A stretch of 64,000 bases of DNA from Pseudogymnoascus destructans (GCF_001641265.1 NW_020167540.1:558001-622000); one strand, 5' to 3'; counted from the stretch's first letter, positions 38,128 through 49,569 are shown. Program-made: numbers and translations. Notes: generated from the letters alone by a model not told the origin.

Positions 38128-39895
38128 TTAAGTCACAGTAAACCCTTTCCAGTCCGGCACAATGGCATCCATTATCTCCTTTTTGTACATCGGGAGGCCG
38201 CCCGAATAGATTAGAACTTCCCGTCGCTTACCAGGCACGTTCAACCTTGATTGTTGTTAACACAACTTCCGGCTCATGGGCAATTGAAAGTGAAACTTAC
38301 CCAAGGTACCAACTTCCCTCAACATGCTCCCTCAGAGTATACGCGTGTATTGTATCGACCTTTTCCCTCCACTCACGCTCCCCATCTACCGTGGCATCAA
38401 TTCGCGTCACGCCTTGTTCTCGCATCTTCCTCATCGTATCGATAATCCAGTGCGCTTGCAACTCACAAATAGCAGGCCCGGTAGCATACGCTGTGGGAGA
38501 CAACGGGCCGTAGGTATAGAACATGTTGGGGAAACCGGAAAGCATGAGGCCAAGATAAGAATGGGTCGCGTCACTCCACTTCTCCTCGAGCGTGAGTCCG
38601 TTCAGCCCGGTGATGGATATCTGTCTCAACCCGCCAGTCACGGCGTCGTAGCCTGTCGCCAAGATGATGATGTCGGCTTCGTGGACGGTGCCGTCGGCGG
38701 TGACGAGACCGTTGGATATCGCCTGTACCACAGGATTGTTCTTCACATCTACCAGAGTGACGTGCGGCATATCCATCTGTTCGTAGTAGTCCTGCTCGAG
38801 TGCCGTCCGTTTGCCAGCAAACGGATGCGGCGGCTTCAACGGCGCCAGGAGCTCGGCCTTTTCCTTGTCTGCCATTCGCTCGTGCGTCTTGCGGCGCCAG
38901 AACTTATACACTTCGTCGTTTCCTACTTGTGTTCCCAATATGTTGTTATAGGAGCAGAAGCACCATTTCAAGCCGCCCTCTCGATAGTCTTTCTCAAGTC
39001 GAGCCTCTCGCTCCTCGGGCGTATCGTCCATTACTCCGCGAGTTGTTAAATCATAAAGCCAGCCTCCCACGTTTGTAAAGCGTTTCTCGCCGAGCCAGTA
39101 TTTCAGCAGGGGACGCTCTTTCAAGGCCTGTTCTGGTTCGATCATCCTTCGAACCAAGGGCCAAGACAGATTGGGAGTGCGTACAAAACATATCAGCTGT
39201 TTCGCATCGCGGGCGACCTCTTGGGCGATCTGGATACCGGTTGCTCCAGTGCCGACAACGACCACTTTCTTCTCCCGCATATCAATATCCTCGGATGGCC
39301 AAAGATGCGGGTAAAGAATACGGCCTTGGTAGTTGTTTTGTAAACCCGGCCAGCTAGGGAAATAGGGCTTTGAAGCAAACCCGAGGCATGGGCAAAAGAA
39401 TTGGGCAGTGAAAGTAGTTCCTTGGTCTGATTCCAAATGCCACTTACCGATGGCTTCGTCAAAGGTGGCCGTAGTAAGTCTCTCTCCGTAGAAGACATCC
39501 CTTGATATGTCGAGAACGCTATCAATGTGGCGGAAGTATGCCTTGAGCTCTTCATGTCCAGGATGCTCCTCGGTCCACGTCCAAGTCTCGAACACTTCGG
39601 GGATATTGAGAGAGTACGCGGGGACTGGCGTGTCCGTTCGTGCTCCCGGGTAAGAGTTCCAATACCAAACACCACCGAGACCGTGGCCAGCCTCGACAAT
39701 CTTCACTCTCAAACCCTCCTTTCGCAATTGATGAAGAAGGTAGATGCCTGCAAATCCAGCGCCAACAACGATGGCATCTAAATCAAAATGAGCCGGACTT
39801 GAAACTCCATTTGAGTCGCTGCCAGAAGCATGGCCGTTCAGCCCATTTTGGCCATTGATGTCGCCATTGATATTGCCGTTGGTATGATCAGTCAT
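38128..39895 (-). CDS. Baeyer-Villiger-type flavin monooxygenase
   Basis: Exon 1 (39895-38301) and exon 2 (38245-38128) are joined through a 55-nt intron (GTAAGT...CAAG) and encode about 570 residues. Without splicing the protein would stop right after GSWYLG and lose the conserved tail NVPGKRREVLIYSGGLPMY. FAD-binding fingerprint: VVGAGFAGIYLLHQL at about residue 42. The BVMO signature region reads YQGRILYPHLWP, where the family consensus is FxGxxxHxxxWP/D. The His position is Tyr here, with a His two residues later. NADPH-binding Rossmann motif: VVVVGTGATGIQIAQE. ATG motif: DIIILATGYDAVTGG. Soluble enzyme using FAD, NADPH and O2 to insert oxygen next to a ketone. The N-terminus has an Asn/Gly-rich tail. 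Divergent from P450 C. Likely a cluster tailoring enzyme. Confidence 0.9.
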
Positions 39896-40340
39896 GGCGG
39901 AGCTTAGATCTCTCAGCGTTGAGGTATACCAGTCGCAGCAAAAGTAGACCTGAATGCAACAACTATCACGTCAAGGTGTATAGAAAAAGTCTGCAGAATA
40001 CTAGATTGAGAGCAAGCGCATAAAACAATGGAGTATAGATTGCTCGGAATCAACCATAAAACAGTTTTTGAAAATGTAGCTGAAAGCGCAGACTTGGAGT
40101 GATGATACTGTGTTTCGTAAGGGCAACAACGATATTGTACCAAACTGTTCTTTGAAATAGGCAGCTTATTCCCGCGGCCAGGGAATATACAAAAGGCGTT
40201 TTTGCGTGCAGTAGCTTGATGGGGTTTTTCCATTGCACCCTATACACCCTCCACACCCCTTGCACTCGCTCTTGTTTCTTGTTCGGTAAGCACTGCTCAT
40301 GCACCTGCTATCATACTGGCGTGTATTTGGTGCTAGATGA

Positions 40341-40573
40341 TGTAAAGCGTAAGCCCAAGGTCTCACGGGAGTCCAGGGAACCAGGTCAGGAGGCAGGAAG
40401 GTCTCGTATTCAGTAAGCACAATAGGTCTACGTATATACAGCGACTATTCACTGGAGTCCTTCTTCCAAGGCCTCCAGCCCCCTTTTCCAGGCGCCCTGT
40501 GCCCTAGTTTACCGAGCCCTACGGGCCCTGCCGAAAGGGGGCTCGCGTGAGGGCACGTGACGCCTTCCTTGCA
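40341..40573 (-). repeat. Solo LTR-B copy with target duplication
   Basis: A 233-bp copy of the Gypsy-2 LTR in reverse orientation, flanked by the perfect duplication GATGA (40336-40340 and 40574-40578). It is moderately diverged from the Gypsy-2 LTRs. It lies in the 1.15-kb divergent promoter region between the BVMO and P450 C genes and may influence both; that effect is inference. Confidence 0.88.
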
Positions 40574-40578
40574 GATGA

Positions 40579-41043
40579 AATGAAAAGAAACCTTTTGTTA
40601 TTGATAACCTTGCCAGCTTTGTTGAGCCACCGGCCCATTTGAACTCAGTGATTATATTTTACAATCTAGATATCTGCTAGTTTCATCGCGTAATACTCGT
40701 TATCACATTTGCCGTACAATGGTTCAGGGATAGGGAATGCATGACTCCACACTCTGCACCCCAAACAGCTATCTCAGGGTCGCGCGAACGCAAAACGATT
40801 ACTCGGAAAATCCCAGTAAAGCATCATTGCAGATAGCCTTAAGTTGTACGGTCCAGGACCTATACATGGCGCCGTGAGGTATAAAAGCACCACAATTCTG
40901 TACGCTGGCTATTTAGTCTCCCTCAATCCAAAGGCCTGTCTTCATCTATCGCTATATTTCCTCCGCTTTTAGAGCATACGGGCAACCTTTTGTTTCCAAT
41001 TCTAGCTTGATCATCTACTTCGAGAGTAATATCACCAGCTACA
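40579..41043 (+). promoter_or_regulatory. Upstream region of P450 C
   Basis: This is the remaining intergenic region between the solo LTR and the P450 C start. A GTATAAAAGC sequence at about 40879-40888 is a good TATA candidate, about 160 bp before the ATG. No other feature was recognised. Confidence 0.45.
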
Positions 41044-42609
41044 ATGGAGAAGCTACAAGACATCACGGCCACGGTAGAGAATCTCAACTGCTTCACTGTC
41101 GGAGTCGTGGGAGCCACACTGCTCCTGCTCGCCATGGGTAAATTGTTGTTACCGTCGTATGATACTCGTGAGCCCCCTCTGGCGCCTCCAGGCATTCCCA
41201 TCTTTGGGCACATGTTCGGCTTTATGCGCAACAGCTTCGGCTACTACGAGAAGATGAACAAGAAGCTCCGGCTTCCCATATTCACAATGCTCATGCCCGG
41301 GCGCAAGATCTATGTCATCACCAAACCGGAGCTTGTCGCGCGCGTGGATAGACAGAACAAGTTTTTCTCCTTCGCACCCATAGTTTCCGAGTTCAGCAGC
41401 GTCACCTGCGGCACCAGCAAGGCGGCTAACGAGATCCTGAGCCAGAATCTGCTGGGCGAGCACGGCAACTGGGGCTTGTGCGAGGATATGGTTATTGGTA
41501 TGCGAGAGTCGCTGAAGCCGGGAGAGAACCTCGACAAGATGAACGTCATCATGGCCAAGGAAGTCTGCCGTTCACTTGATCAGACCAAGCCCGAGGATGG
41601 GAAAGACGCTCGCATTATCCAATTGTCGGCGTGGGTTGCTGACGTTGTGACCATGGCGACGACGAAATCGGTCTATGGTCCTGAGAACCCATACGAGAGA
41701 GAGGACATCAGGGATGCTTTCTGGGAATTTGAGAAGGGCATCATGAAGATGCTCGTAGCGCCGTTCCCTGAATATACGGCCAAGGAGTCTATCAAAGCCC
41801 GCAATAAGGTAACTCAAGTGTTGGCGGACTATTATGCTAACGGTCATCACGAACAAGGCTCTGCTTTGGCGAAGGCAAGATACGACTACTCGGTCAAGAA
41901 CAACGTGCCACTTGCAGATATTGGCCGCTTTGAAATCGGAGGGACTATTGCAATCTTGGTCAATACGCTTCCATCTTGCTACTGGATGTTACTGCTGGTC
42001 CATACCACCCCGGGATTACTGGAGGAGCTGCGCGCAGAAGTAGACGCGGCATTGATAATCGACAAAGAAACAAACAAGGCCATGATCGATATCACTGCTA
42101 TTAAGAACGACTGCCACTTGCTTTCTTCCACCCTGAAGGAGAGTCTGCGCTTCCGAGGCATGGGAACGGCTGTCCGGATCGTGGTGCAGGACACGGATAT
42201 CGGCGGCTATCTGCTCAAGAAAGGCTCCATGGTGCAGATTCCTCTTCAAGTCCTTCACCACGACCGGGACAACTGGGGCCCAGAGGCCGAGTCATTCGAC
42301 CCGTACCGGTTTGTCAAAGGAGCAGGAAAGAAGCTGCCAGATGAGAGCGGCTATCGTAGCTGGGGTGGCGGCAAGCATCTGTGCCCGGGCAGGTTCTTCG
42401 CCACAAATGAGATTCTCGCCGTCGTCGCTCTCTTCATATCTCGCTACGAAATGCGACCTGTTGGCGGCGGCGACTGGGTGATGCCAACCACGGCCAACAG
42501 CAACGCTGCGACACAAGTGGCACAGCCTGACTTTGAAATGGATATGGAGGTGAGGAACAGGGTTGGGTTTGAACATTATACGTGGAATGTTGAGCTTCGC
42601 AAGGCGTAG
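41044..42609 (+). CDS. Cytochrome P450 C (CYP7/CYP8-like)
   Basis: A single-exon gene of 521 residues starts MEKLQDITATVENLN, with one membrane anchor (FTVGVVGATLLLLAMGKLLL) and a Pro-rich hinge (PPLAPPGIPIFGH). The haem loop WGGGKHLCPGRFFATNE contains the cysteine ligand and has the GGGKHxCPG form seen in the CYP7/CYP8 branch. The ExxR is in TLKESLRFRG. The I-helix segment GGTIAILVNTLPSCYW lacks the usual acid-Thr pair (E/D-T), which in prostacyclin-synthase-like P450s goes with isomerase or other unusual chemistry. ER membrane protein. Not related to P450 A and B beyond the fold. Divergent from the BVMO and convergent with P450 B. Intact. Substrate unknown. Confidence 0.9.
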   Translation: MEKLQDITATVENLNCFTVGVVGATLLLLAMGKLLLPSYDTREPPLAPPGIPIFGHMFGFMRNSFGYYEKMNKKLRLPIFTMLMPGRKIYVITKPELVARVDRQNKFFSFAPIVSEFSSVTCGTSKAANEILSQNLLGEHGNWGLCEDMVIGMRESLKPGENLDKMNVIMAKEVCRSLDQTKPEDGKDARIIQLSAWVADVVTMATTKSVYGPENPYEREDIRDAFWEFEKGIMKMLVAPFPEYTAKESIKARNKVTQVLADYYANGHHEQGSALAKARYDYSVKNNVPLADIGRFEIGGTIAILVNTLPSCYWMLLLVHTTPGLLEELRAEVDAALIIDKETNKAMIDITAIKNDCHLLSSTLKESLRFRGMGTAVRIVVQDTDIGGYLLKKGSMVQIPLQVLHHDRDNWGPEAESFDPYRFVKGAGKKLPDESGYRSWGGGKHLCPGRFFATNEILAVVALFISRYEMRPVGGGDWVMPTTANSNAATQVAQPDFEMDMEVRNRVGFEHYTWNVELRKA

Positions 42610-43140
42610 ATAGCTGCTGTCTTGGCAGAAATGGTTGAATCATCACAATGCAATTCCTTTTCTACACTTCGTAACTGGTCACGATAGTGATCATGAACAT
42701 CTTACATGAATCTGAGACTCTCTAAGAAGCGTCTAGAGATGGTAGTGTACTCTTTTTGTGACAACTCATGGCGTGTACAAACTAGAGCTGTGTAATTTTT
42801 GGTTCCTGTTGCGTGCTATATATATTTAGGGATGAACAAGAGTCTTTTAATCAACTAAGAATACTTAGTTTTAATGTCGGGAATTCTAAATTTCAATTGA
42901 TCGGGAGCCAAGAACCTCCTTGTAGGAATAAAGGAAGTATCATAAGTAGGGTTTTCTGACACTAGGTTAAGGATTGGAATTTCACACAGGTCTCGGCTGT
43001 GGTGTTCACGCCAGCTCCTGCTGCCGACAATTTCTTCACTGCAAGCTGAAGCTTTCATAAAAGGCTAAAAAACATATTGATCATGCACTCAATACCAAAT
43101 GCCTGAATTGATTCTCTAAATAGTCTTCCTCTGCCGTATA
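42610..43140. other. Convergent 3' ends of P450 C and P450 B
   Basis: About 530 bp of mostly AT-rich sequence with no convincing gene. A 67-codon minus-strand frame at 42855-43058 has no recognisable features. Confidence 0.45.
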
Positions 43141-44938
43141 TTATAGGGTCAGCTTCACAGGCATAATATAGCACTGCTGTGGTGCATGAACAAGCTTGTC
43201 AATAGCTCCATAGCCGCTCAAACTCTTCGGACACTCTTGAAATTCGAAAGCCCAGACCAGCAGAGTGAGAAAAAGCCTCATTTCCAAATATGCCATTTTG
43301 CGACCATAACAGCCACGCTCTCCAAGGCTGAAGATGAGTAGTGGCCCTGCTGAGGGGTCAAACACCTTCTGCCCGTCTCGATCCACGAGCCATCTATCGG
43401 GGTCAAAGGCAGCCATATGAGCCGGGTCCCAGTTGCAGGTATTGCCTTTAATGTATGTTGGGCTGCGTGTCGACTCGTCAATGACGAATGGCGACGAGAA
43501 AATACTGGGGCCGTTACACATGAAGAAGACCTCGGTATCCTTTGGAATGAAATGACCTAGGATTTCTGTGTCGACCAAGGACGTGCGACAGACGGCAGCC
43601 TCGGTGAGAGAGACGCGGAATATCTCTTCGACAACGGCGTCCCTGTAGTGCGAAGTGGTATTTACGATTTCCTGGAAAGTTGGATACCTCTTCTCTGCTA
43701 CTGCGTCCATGTGTGCTGTTCGAAGTGCTTCTCGAAGCTTGGTCTGCACCTCTTGGTAATCGGCCAAAAACTTGAGCGCCCATAGGATCGAAGTGGATGT
43801 CGTATCGTGCGCAGCAATAAGAAGGCCGAGGACCTGTGAATTGGTAAGCTTCTTAATTGCAGGACGAATAGCGACATCATACCTCGTCATAAACATACCT
43901 CGAGTGGAAGTCCACTTTCCGCCCTTCTTTCTCTGCAAAGATAGCTTCTCGCCGCAGGATGTTATCCACTGCACACCGAACCTCGCTCTTGCCAGCCTGT
44001 TCTTCCAATCTTTGCTGAGACCTCTGAACCTCCTTTTGAATAAATTCCTCCTTGGTTTTGAATGCTTTTTTCATAGCAGAAGTCTGCCTATAGGCCCAAT
44101 GTGCCAATGAAGGCACCGGCGACTTGAGGCTTGCGTCTATGCTCTGGCTATGGGTCATGACAGATTGAACTGCCACAGAAGATTCTGCGCGTGGTAGATT
44201 TACCTCTGAGTTCTTATTGCTAGGAAGATTAACAGATTTCATGGTTGAATATAGTTCCAATTGCGCCCGCGTTGTACTATCTGATGAGTCTTCTCCGAAA
44301 ATGATGGACCAGATAGCGTCCAGGGCTCCATAATGAACATCCTGGATGACGGAAAATGGATGTCTTTCGGCAATTCTAGCCTTTTGCTCCCAGAGACGGA
44401 TAACGTCCTGCCCGACGTTATAAATGTGTAATGCGGCGACGTTGTGCAGGAACCCAGGGGTCATGATATCTTGAATTATCCGGCGATGCTGCTTGAATCG
44501 AGGAGTCGTTCTCATAAAGATATGGCTTTCAGGCATAACAGCACCAGCGACATCCTTGAACCAGATCGACTTGTCAAACTCTTTTGTGCGACGGATTAGA
44601 ACGTCCTGAGCCTCTTGGAAGTCAGCAATAACAACCCAAGGCTTCGCCAGCGGTCGGACAAAGAGCTGAATAATAGGAGATTGAAGTTTTATGTTCTGTT
44701 CTACCATCCAAGAGTACAGCTCCTGGGTCTTAGTTGTGTGCTTTACCAGAGAAGGTGCATCGCCAAAGACTGTCTTGAGAGCCTCTTTGTTGTAAGGAAT
44801 CCCGGGTATCGGCTTTGGCAACGCCCACCGGTAGGCTAGGTAGAGGCTGATACTGAGGCTACCAAGCCATACAGCATATACTGTGTAAGAAGCAGATGCA
44901 TCGTGGCTGAATGACAGTTGGGAGAGGAAGCTGTCCAT
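43141..44938 (-). CDS. Cytochrome P450 B (paralogue of P450 A)
   Basis: The exons are 44938-43883 and 43833-43141, with a 49-nt intron (GTATGA...CACAG), giving about 582 residues. I chose ATG 44938 (MDSFLSQLSFSHDASASYTV) because upstream sequence in frame has no ATG. One N-terminal anchor (YTVYAVWLGSLSISLYLAY) is followed by WALPKPIPGIPYNKEALK, almost the same as in P450 A. I-helix: LLIAAHDTTSTS. K-helix: EEIFR. Haem loop: FSLGERGCYGRKMAY. The intron falls at the same codon as in P450 A (YDE/VLG), so the two are duplicates that diverged by substitution. Likely sequential or alternative oxidations in one pathway; this is inference. Intact. Confidence 0.9.
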
Positions 44939-45180
44939 TGCTATTGTCTCCTCGTTCGAGGTATGTTGTCGACGCCGCAATCAAGTATGTAGCAGAAAAA
45001 TAGACGGTTACGTGCAAGCTGCTCTTGAAATGGGAGTTGTAACTTCGATCACGATGTCTCTTCCCACATCAGCCGTTAACAGGTGCGTTTTCTAGCAGTC
45101 TCCCAACATTATTTTTGAAGCTTGTTCTTCATAATTTTTAAAATGCTACTACCGAGTCTCCTGCCCCTCAATGTGTGTGT

Positions 45181-45256
45181 TCGTGGTGCTAGGGGTGCTA
45201 GGGGTGCTGGATGGTGTTGAGGGTGCTGAGGGTGCTAATGGCGCCGAAGGTGCTTA
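45181..45256. repeat. Minisatellite GGGTGCT
   Basis: GGGTGCTAG and GGGTGCTGA-type units of 8-9 bp are repeated about seven times in the divergent region between P450 B and the SRPBCC gene. Confidence 0.8.
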
Positions 45257-45394
45257 CGGCGTAGTGGGGTCCAGTATAACATATAGTTATGCGATTACAG
45301 AGCTCTGTCAAAAATGACTTTACCCTGTATTTAATCAGCTAGACTTGACAATAATCCAAGCCACCCACTCTATCCGCGCATCCAATCAACGATC

Positions 45395-45864
45395 ATGGTC
45401 ACTTCTACATCATTTACCGAATCTGCCGTGATTAACGCGCCAATCTCGGTCATCTGGCCCTTGATCAAGTTGAACAAATTTGCCACGTTTTATACGGCAA
45501 TTCAGAAGAGCGAGTTGGCTCCCGCTACGCCTGACGAGAGGGAGACTGTTCGGTGGAACTTTGAGAATAGGACCATAGACGATGAGAGAAGAGGAGTATT
45601 CCGTAAGTCAATCACTCTGCTATCCCTTCAGCGGGGATGTTTACAGTTGTACTCTAGACCATCAAGCAGTCCATGTCATTCAACATCATCAAGTGCGAAC
45701 CATGGGGCCTGCCGCACGCTGGTGCGTTGAGCACTCTGCGGCTCTATCCCATCACTAGTGGCGCTGCCGAGCAGTACATACGTGGAATTCGCGGTCAATA
45801 TTCAAGTGACGCCACTTCTGGTAGGTGGCTCCTAGCAGAAGCTAAAGATTTATGTAACACATAG
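45395..45864 (+). pseudogene. SRPBCC (START-like/polyketide-cyclase fold) protein, apparent frameshift
   Basis: Exon 1 (45395-45602) reads MVTSTSFTESAVINAPISVI WPLIKLNKFATFY. A 55-nt intron (GTAAGT ... CTCTAG, 45603-45657) leads to exon 2: TIKQSMSFNIIKCEPWGLPH, then LRLYPITSGAAEQY and RGQYSSDATSGRW, ending at TAG 45862-45864. The N-terminal VINAPISVIWPLI and total size near 138 residues fit small SRPBCC proteins. Exon 1 is 208 nt, one base out of phase with exon 2. The last codons of exon 1 make sense only after a shift within the purine run GAGAGAAGAGGAG (giving EEEYS). A one-base insertion therefore probably kills the gene; a different splice pattern is the alternative. It could bind or cyclise a hydrophobic intermediate. 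Confidence 0.6.
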
Positions 45865-45929
45865 TCACTGGAGGTCATTGGAAGTGTTGGTGGTAGACAA
45901 GTTGTTGATTAGTTGAAGTATATAGGTTA

Positions 45930-46255
45930 TGTTGAATTCTCGGCCCGGAAGCAGGGATCAGGGCCCTGATACCGAAGCTGTGTCAGCCAGCTTCGTGATC
46001 CTCCGGATACTGGATCTTCCGGTTCTAAAGCTTCGATTCTGAAGCTCTAGGGAAACCAGGAGGGTTTCAGGATCCGAGCCGCGAACAGGCACAGGAATAG
46101 AGCCCGTGACAGTATATATATATAGTAGTTAGAATAGCTTCAATTATAAGAATATGCATTACAAAATTATCACTTCGGGCCCTACTGCTTCATGACTATA
46201 TTTTCAGTTTATATTCTCTACCTACTGCCACGGATCCTACGGATATTGTTCCACA
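45930..46255 (+). repeat. LTR-D solo LTR (326 bp)
   Basis: It begins TGTTGAATTCTCGGCCCGGA and ends ATTGTTCCACA, flanked by the perfect duplication GGTTA (45925-45929 and 46256-46260). A near-empty version of the flank, without this LTR, exists at 49911-50008, which confirms the boundaries. It contains a TATATATATA run at about 46112. Confidence 0.88.
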
Positions 46256-46337
46256 GGTTACAACTACTGAGAACTATATATGTGGGTGGGTGCCACGCCA
46301 GTGGCTCCCGTGGCTCTGAACCCCGATTCCTGCAACA

Positions 46338-48151
46338 TGTAATGGTGGGTGCACCAGATGTGAGAATCTAGCCACCCAAGGAAGGGATGATTTTACTAAG
46401 ACAACACACTGTCTTAGGAAACAGAGCCAAAGGGTTGTAGCTTAGACTATTCCACAACGCAGCAATCAGGTGTATGATGTAGTGAAGTGGTTTAGACAAG
46501 TTGCAACAAATGTTGAGTCTGGGAACTCAGGGGTAAGTCAGAGGTTAACACCTCACTGACTTTTCAGAAACAAGGAGTAACAAGATGAATGCTTGGAAGC
46601 TTGGAAAAGACGTAGAAGTATGTGCTAGTCAATTTACTGTATTGTCTGCTTGCACTTTCTTAAGGAAAGGGCAATCCTATTTATGCCAAAGGAGTGTAGT
46701 TCTCTCATTTTCCATGACTTTCCATGACTAACCAGGCTTGGTAAATGTATTAGAAATCAAGTGCGACCCACAACTAGCTTGCTAATCATGTAGTGAACGT
46801 AAGAGAATCCCATAGAACCATCTCTTGGGTTCCTAGCCTATAGGAAGTGAAAAGGAGGTCCAAGGTCAGAGTACCTATAGACAAATTATGTCATAACTTA
46901 ACCAATCTTGTGGGTAACTAAGGAGTGATGACGTGTAATGAATCATAGAGGGTTGTAGAAGCTTCTAGAGCTATCGTTCATGTTCCTAGGCCTCTAGTTG
47001 GTTTCAATGAGTGTCCAAATGATATGCCGTGATGTATGTATGTCATACTGACATTCGTTGCACTCAGTTTGCTATCAAACTCAAGAGCAAACTTAGAAAT
47101 CTCCTCCTCAAACCTACAAGTCACCATACATATCTTGGCTTATCACACCAACAACAGAAGCAATACTACTCAACGATTGCTGCAAACTCTTCTACTACAT
47201 CTGTTTATGCTACATACATCACGGCATATCATTTGGACACTCATTGAACAAGTTATTAAGAAAATCTCCTCCTTAAGGGGGTGGGCCAATACTACCACAT
47301 GGCATATCTCTACCAACTAGAGGCCTAGGAACATGAACGATAGCTCTAGAAGCTTCTACAACCCTCTATGATTCATTACATGTCATCGCTCCTTAGTTAC
47401 CCACAAGATTGGTTAAGTTATGACATAATTTGTCTATAGGTACTCTGACCTTGGACCTCCTTTTCACTTCCTATAGGCTAGGAACCCAAGAGATGGTTCT
47501 ATGGGATTCTCTTACGTTCACTACATGATTAGCAAGCTAGTTGTGGGTCGCACTTGATTTCTAATACATTTACCAAGCCTGGTTAGTCATGGAAAGTCAT
47601 GGAAAATAAGAGAACTACACTCCTTTGGCATAAATAGGATTGCCCTTTCCTTAAGAAAGGGCAAGCAGACAATACAGTAAATTGACTAGCACATACTTCT
47701 ACGTCTTTTCCAAGCTTCCAAGCATTGATCTTGTTATTCTCTGTTTTTGAAAAGTCAGTGAGGTGCTAACCTCTGACTTACCCCTGAGTTCCCAGACTCA
47801 ACATTTGTTGCAACTTGTCTAAACCACTTCACCACATCATACACCTGATTGCTGCGTTGTGGAATAGTCTAAGCTACAACCCTTTGGCTCTGTTTCCTAA
47901 GACAGTGTGTTGTCTTAGTAAATTCATCCCTTCCTTGGGTGGCTAGATTCTCATATCTGGTGCACCCACCATTATAATGTAGCATAAACAAATGTAGTAG
48001 AAGAGTTTGCAGCAATCATTGAGTAGTATTGCTTCTGTTGTTGGTGTGATAAGCCAAGATATGTATGGTGACTTGTAGGTTTGAGGAGGAGATTTCTAAG
48101 TTTGCTCTTGAGTTTGATAGCAAACTGAGTGCAACGAATGTCAGTATGACA
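46338..48151 (+). repeat. LTR-A copy 4 (outer), containing copy 5 (inner)
   Basis: The outer copy is flanked by CAACA (46333-46337 and 48152-48156). It lacks about 74 bases near 47001 compared with full copies. It is split at 47040/47977 by an inverted inner copy. The order of events is therefore outer insertion first, then inner insertion of the same family. Confidence 0.87.
47041..47976 (-). repeat. LTR-A copy 5 (inner, 936 bp)
   Basis: A full-length copy in reverse orientation, flanked by the perfect duplication ATGTA (47036-47040 and 47977-47981), inside LTR-A copy 4. Its end reads ATTATA where other copies have ATTACA, one substitution. Confidence 0.87.
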
Positions 48152-48239
48152 CAACACACCCCTCTGGTGATATTGTAGAAAACATATCAACAGTTAGTAG
48201 CACCCCTAGTTCTTCATCCGTAACCTATAATCAGTCCAT

Positions 48240-49569
48240 CTTTGGAAGCTGTTTAAGCTTGATCAGCTCAATGAATCTCTGATGATCCATCGTTGATAGT
48301 GGCTTCATCACATCTCCTTCGTATACACATAATATAGATCAACAAGGTTTTCCTTCACTTGATTTCGGATGTAGTGGTATTTGATGTCGATGTGCTTCGT
48401 TCGCTGATGAAACTCTGGATTCTCTGCAAGTGCAAGAGCTCCTTGGTTGTCGCCGATGATTTCTGTTGTGAGTGCATCCTTCTTCTTATATCCAAGCTCC
48501 TTAAATACCTGTCGAAGCCATGCTCCTTCCTCTGCAGCCTTAAACATAGCCACATATTCAGCTTCAGTAGTCGCAACTGCAATGGTTGGCTGTCTCTTCG
48601 AAATGCTCACAATGATGCCTCCACAGAAAAGGTAGACGCATCCTGTGTGAGACTTGCATTGCTTCTGTCGCCTGCGAAGTCTGCATCGACATATCCTCTT
48701 AATGCCATAGCCTCATCATCCTTCCAATCGCCTCCATAACAGATGCACAGATGAATAGAGCCTGCGAGATACTGCAGACAGCGACGAGCAGCTGCAATAT
48801 GCTGTGGCGAGGGGTTTGCGAGAAAACAAGATAGAACGGACATGCAATAGTTGATATCCGGTTGAGTGTTCGTGGCTAGATACATTAGAGATCCAACCAT
48901 AGACTGATACAGCTTGATTTCTGCATCTGGCTGATCTTGAGGAGTTTCTTCTGCATTCTCCTGATTGTGAATTAGGTCTAGAGTCTGTCCTTCATAGTCT
49001 TTATTTATTGAGACGGAAGGTGGAGGGTATCACAGTTCATCCATTTCTTCCACTGCGTTGTTGTGGGCTGCTTGGACATTTTCGTCACTCATTTGGTCAA
49101 ATGTTGGCTCTATAATGAAACCACTGCCTTCATCAAATTGACCATGCGAAGTTCTTATAATCTTCTCTCCAGCTCAAGAGGGGACGTAAACTCGAAAAAT
49201 GTTATGACCCTCATATCCAACGAGAATGCTGACTTCTGCCCTTGAGGCAAGCTTCTGGCTTTCCACTCTGCGTTCCTTTTGGATAATAACATACGTCTTG
49301 CATCCTAGAACTCGCAAGTGGGCGATGTTAGGTGTGTGATTCACCCCTGGTTCAATTTCGTCCCAAAATGCTTCAAATGGTGTCTTCCCATCAATGGTTG
49401 AAGTGGCCACTCTGTTTGAGATGTAAATGGCAGCTTGAAACAGCTCTGGCCATAGGAATTCAGGAATTCGCTGATTGATTGCAGCGGATCAAACACGTTC
49501 AAAAATGGTGCGAAAGCTTCGTTCGGCTGTGCCGTCTTGATATGCGCAAAATGGAGTGGACAGCTCAAT
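48240..49569 (-). pseudogene. Copia-2 pol relic
   Basis: On the minus strand the pieces are: the end of the integrase (QDGTAERSFRTIFERV at about 49500, then TIDGKTPFEAFWDEIEPGVN and LRVLGCKTYVIIQKERRV), a jump that has lost most of the reverse transcriptase, then MVGSLMYLATNTQPDINYCM, RCLQYLAGSIHLCICYGGDW, GYVDADFAGDRSNAS and the RNase H end (ATTEAEYVAMFKAAEEGAWL, DNQGALALAENPEFHQRTKH, HYIRNQVKENLVDLYYVYT). Several stops and frameshifts. It is a different subfamily from Copia-1. Confidence 0.8.

Noticed and set aside
45181..45256. Possible CRISPR-like array
   Set aside because: The units are 8-9 bp without spacers. It is a simple minisatellite in a eukaryotic genome.
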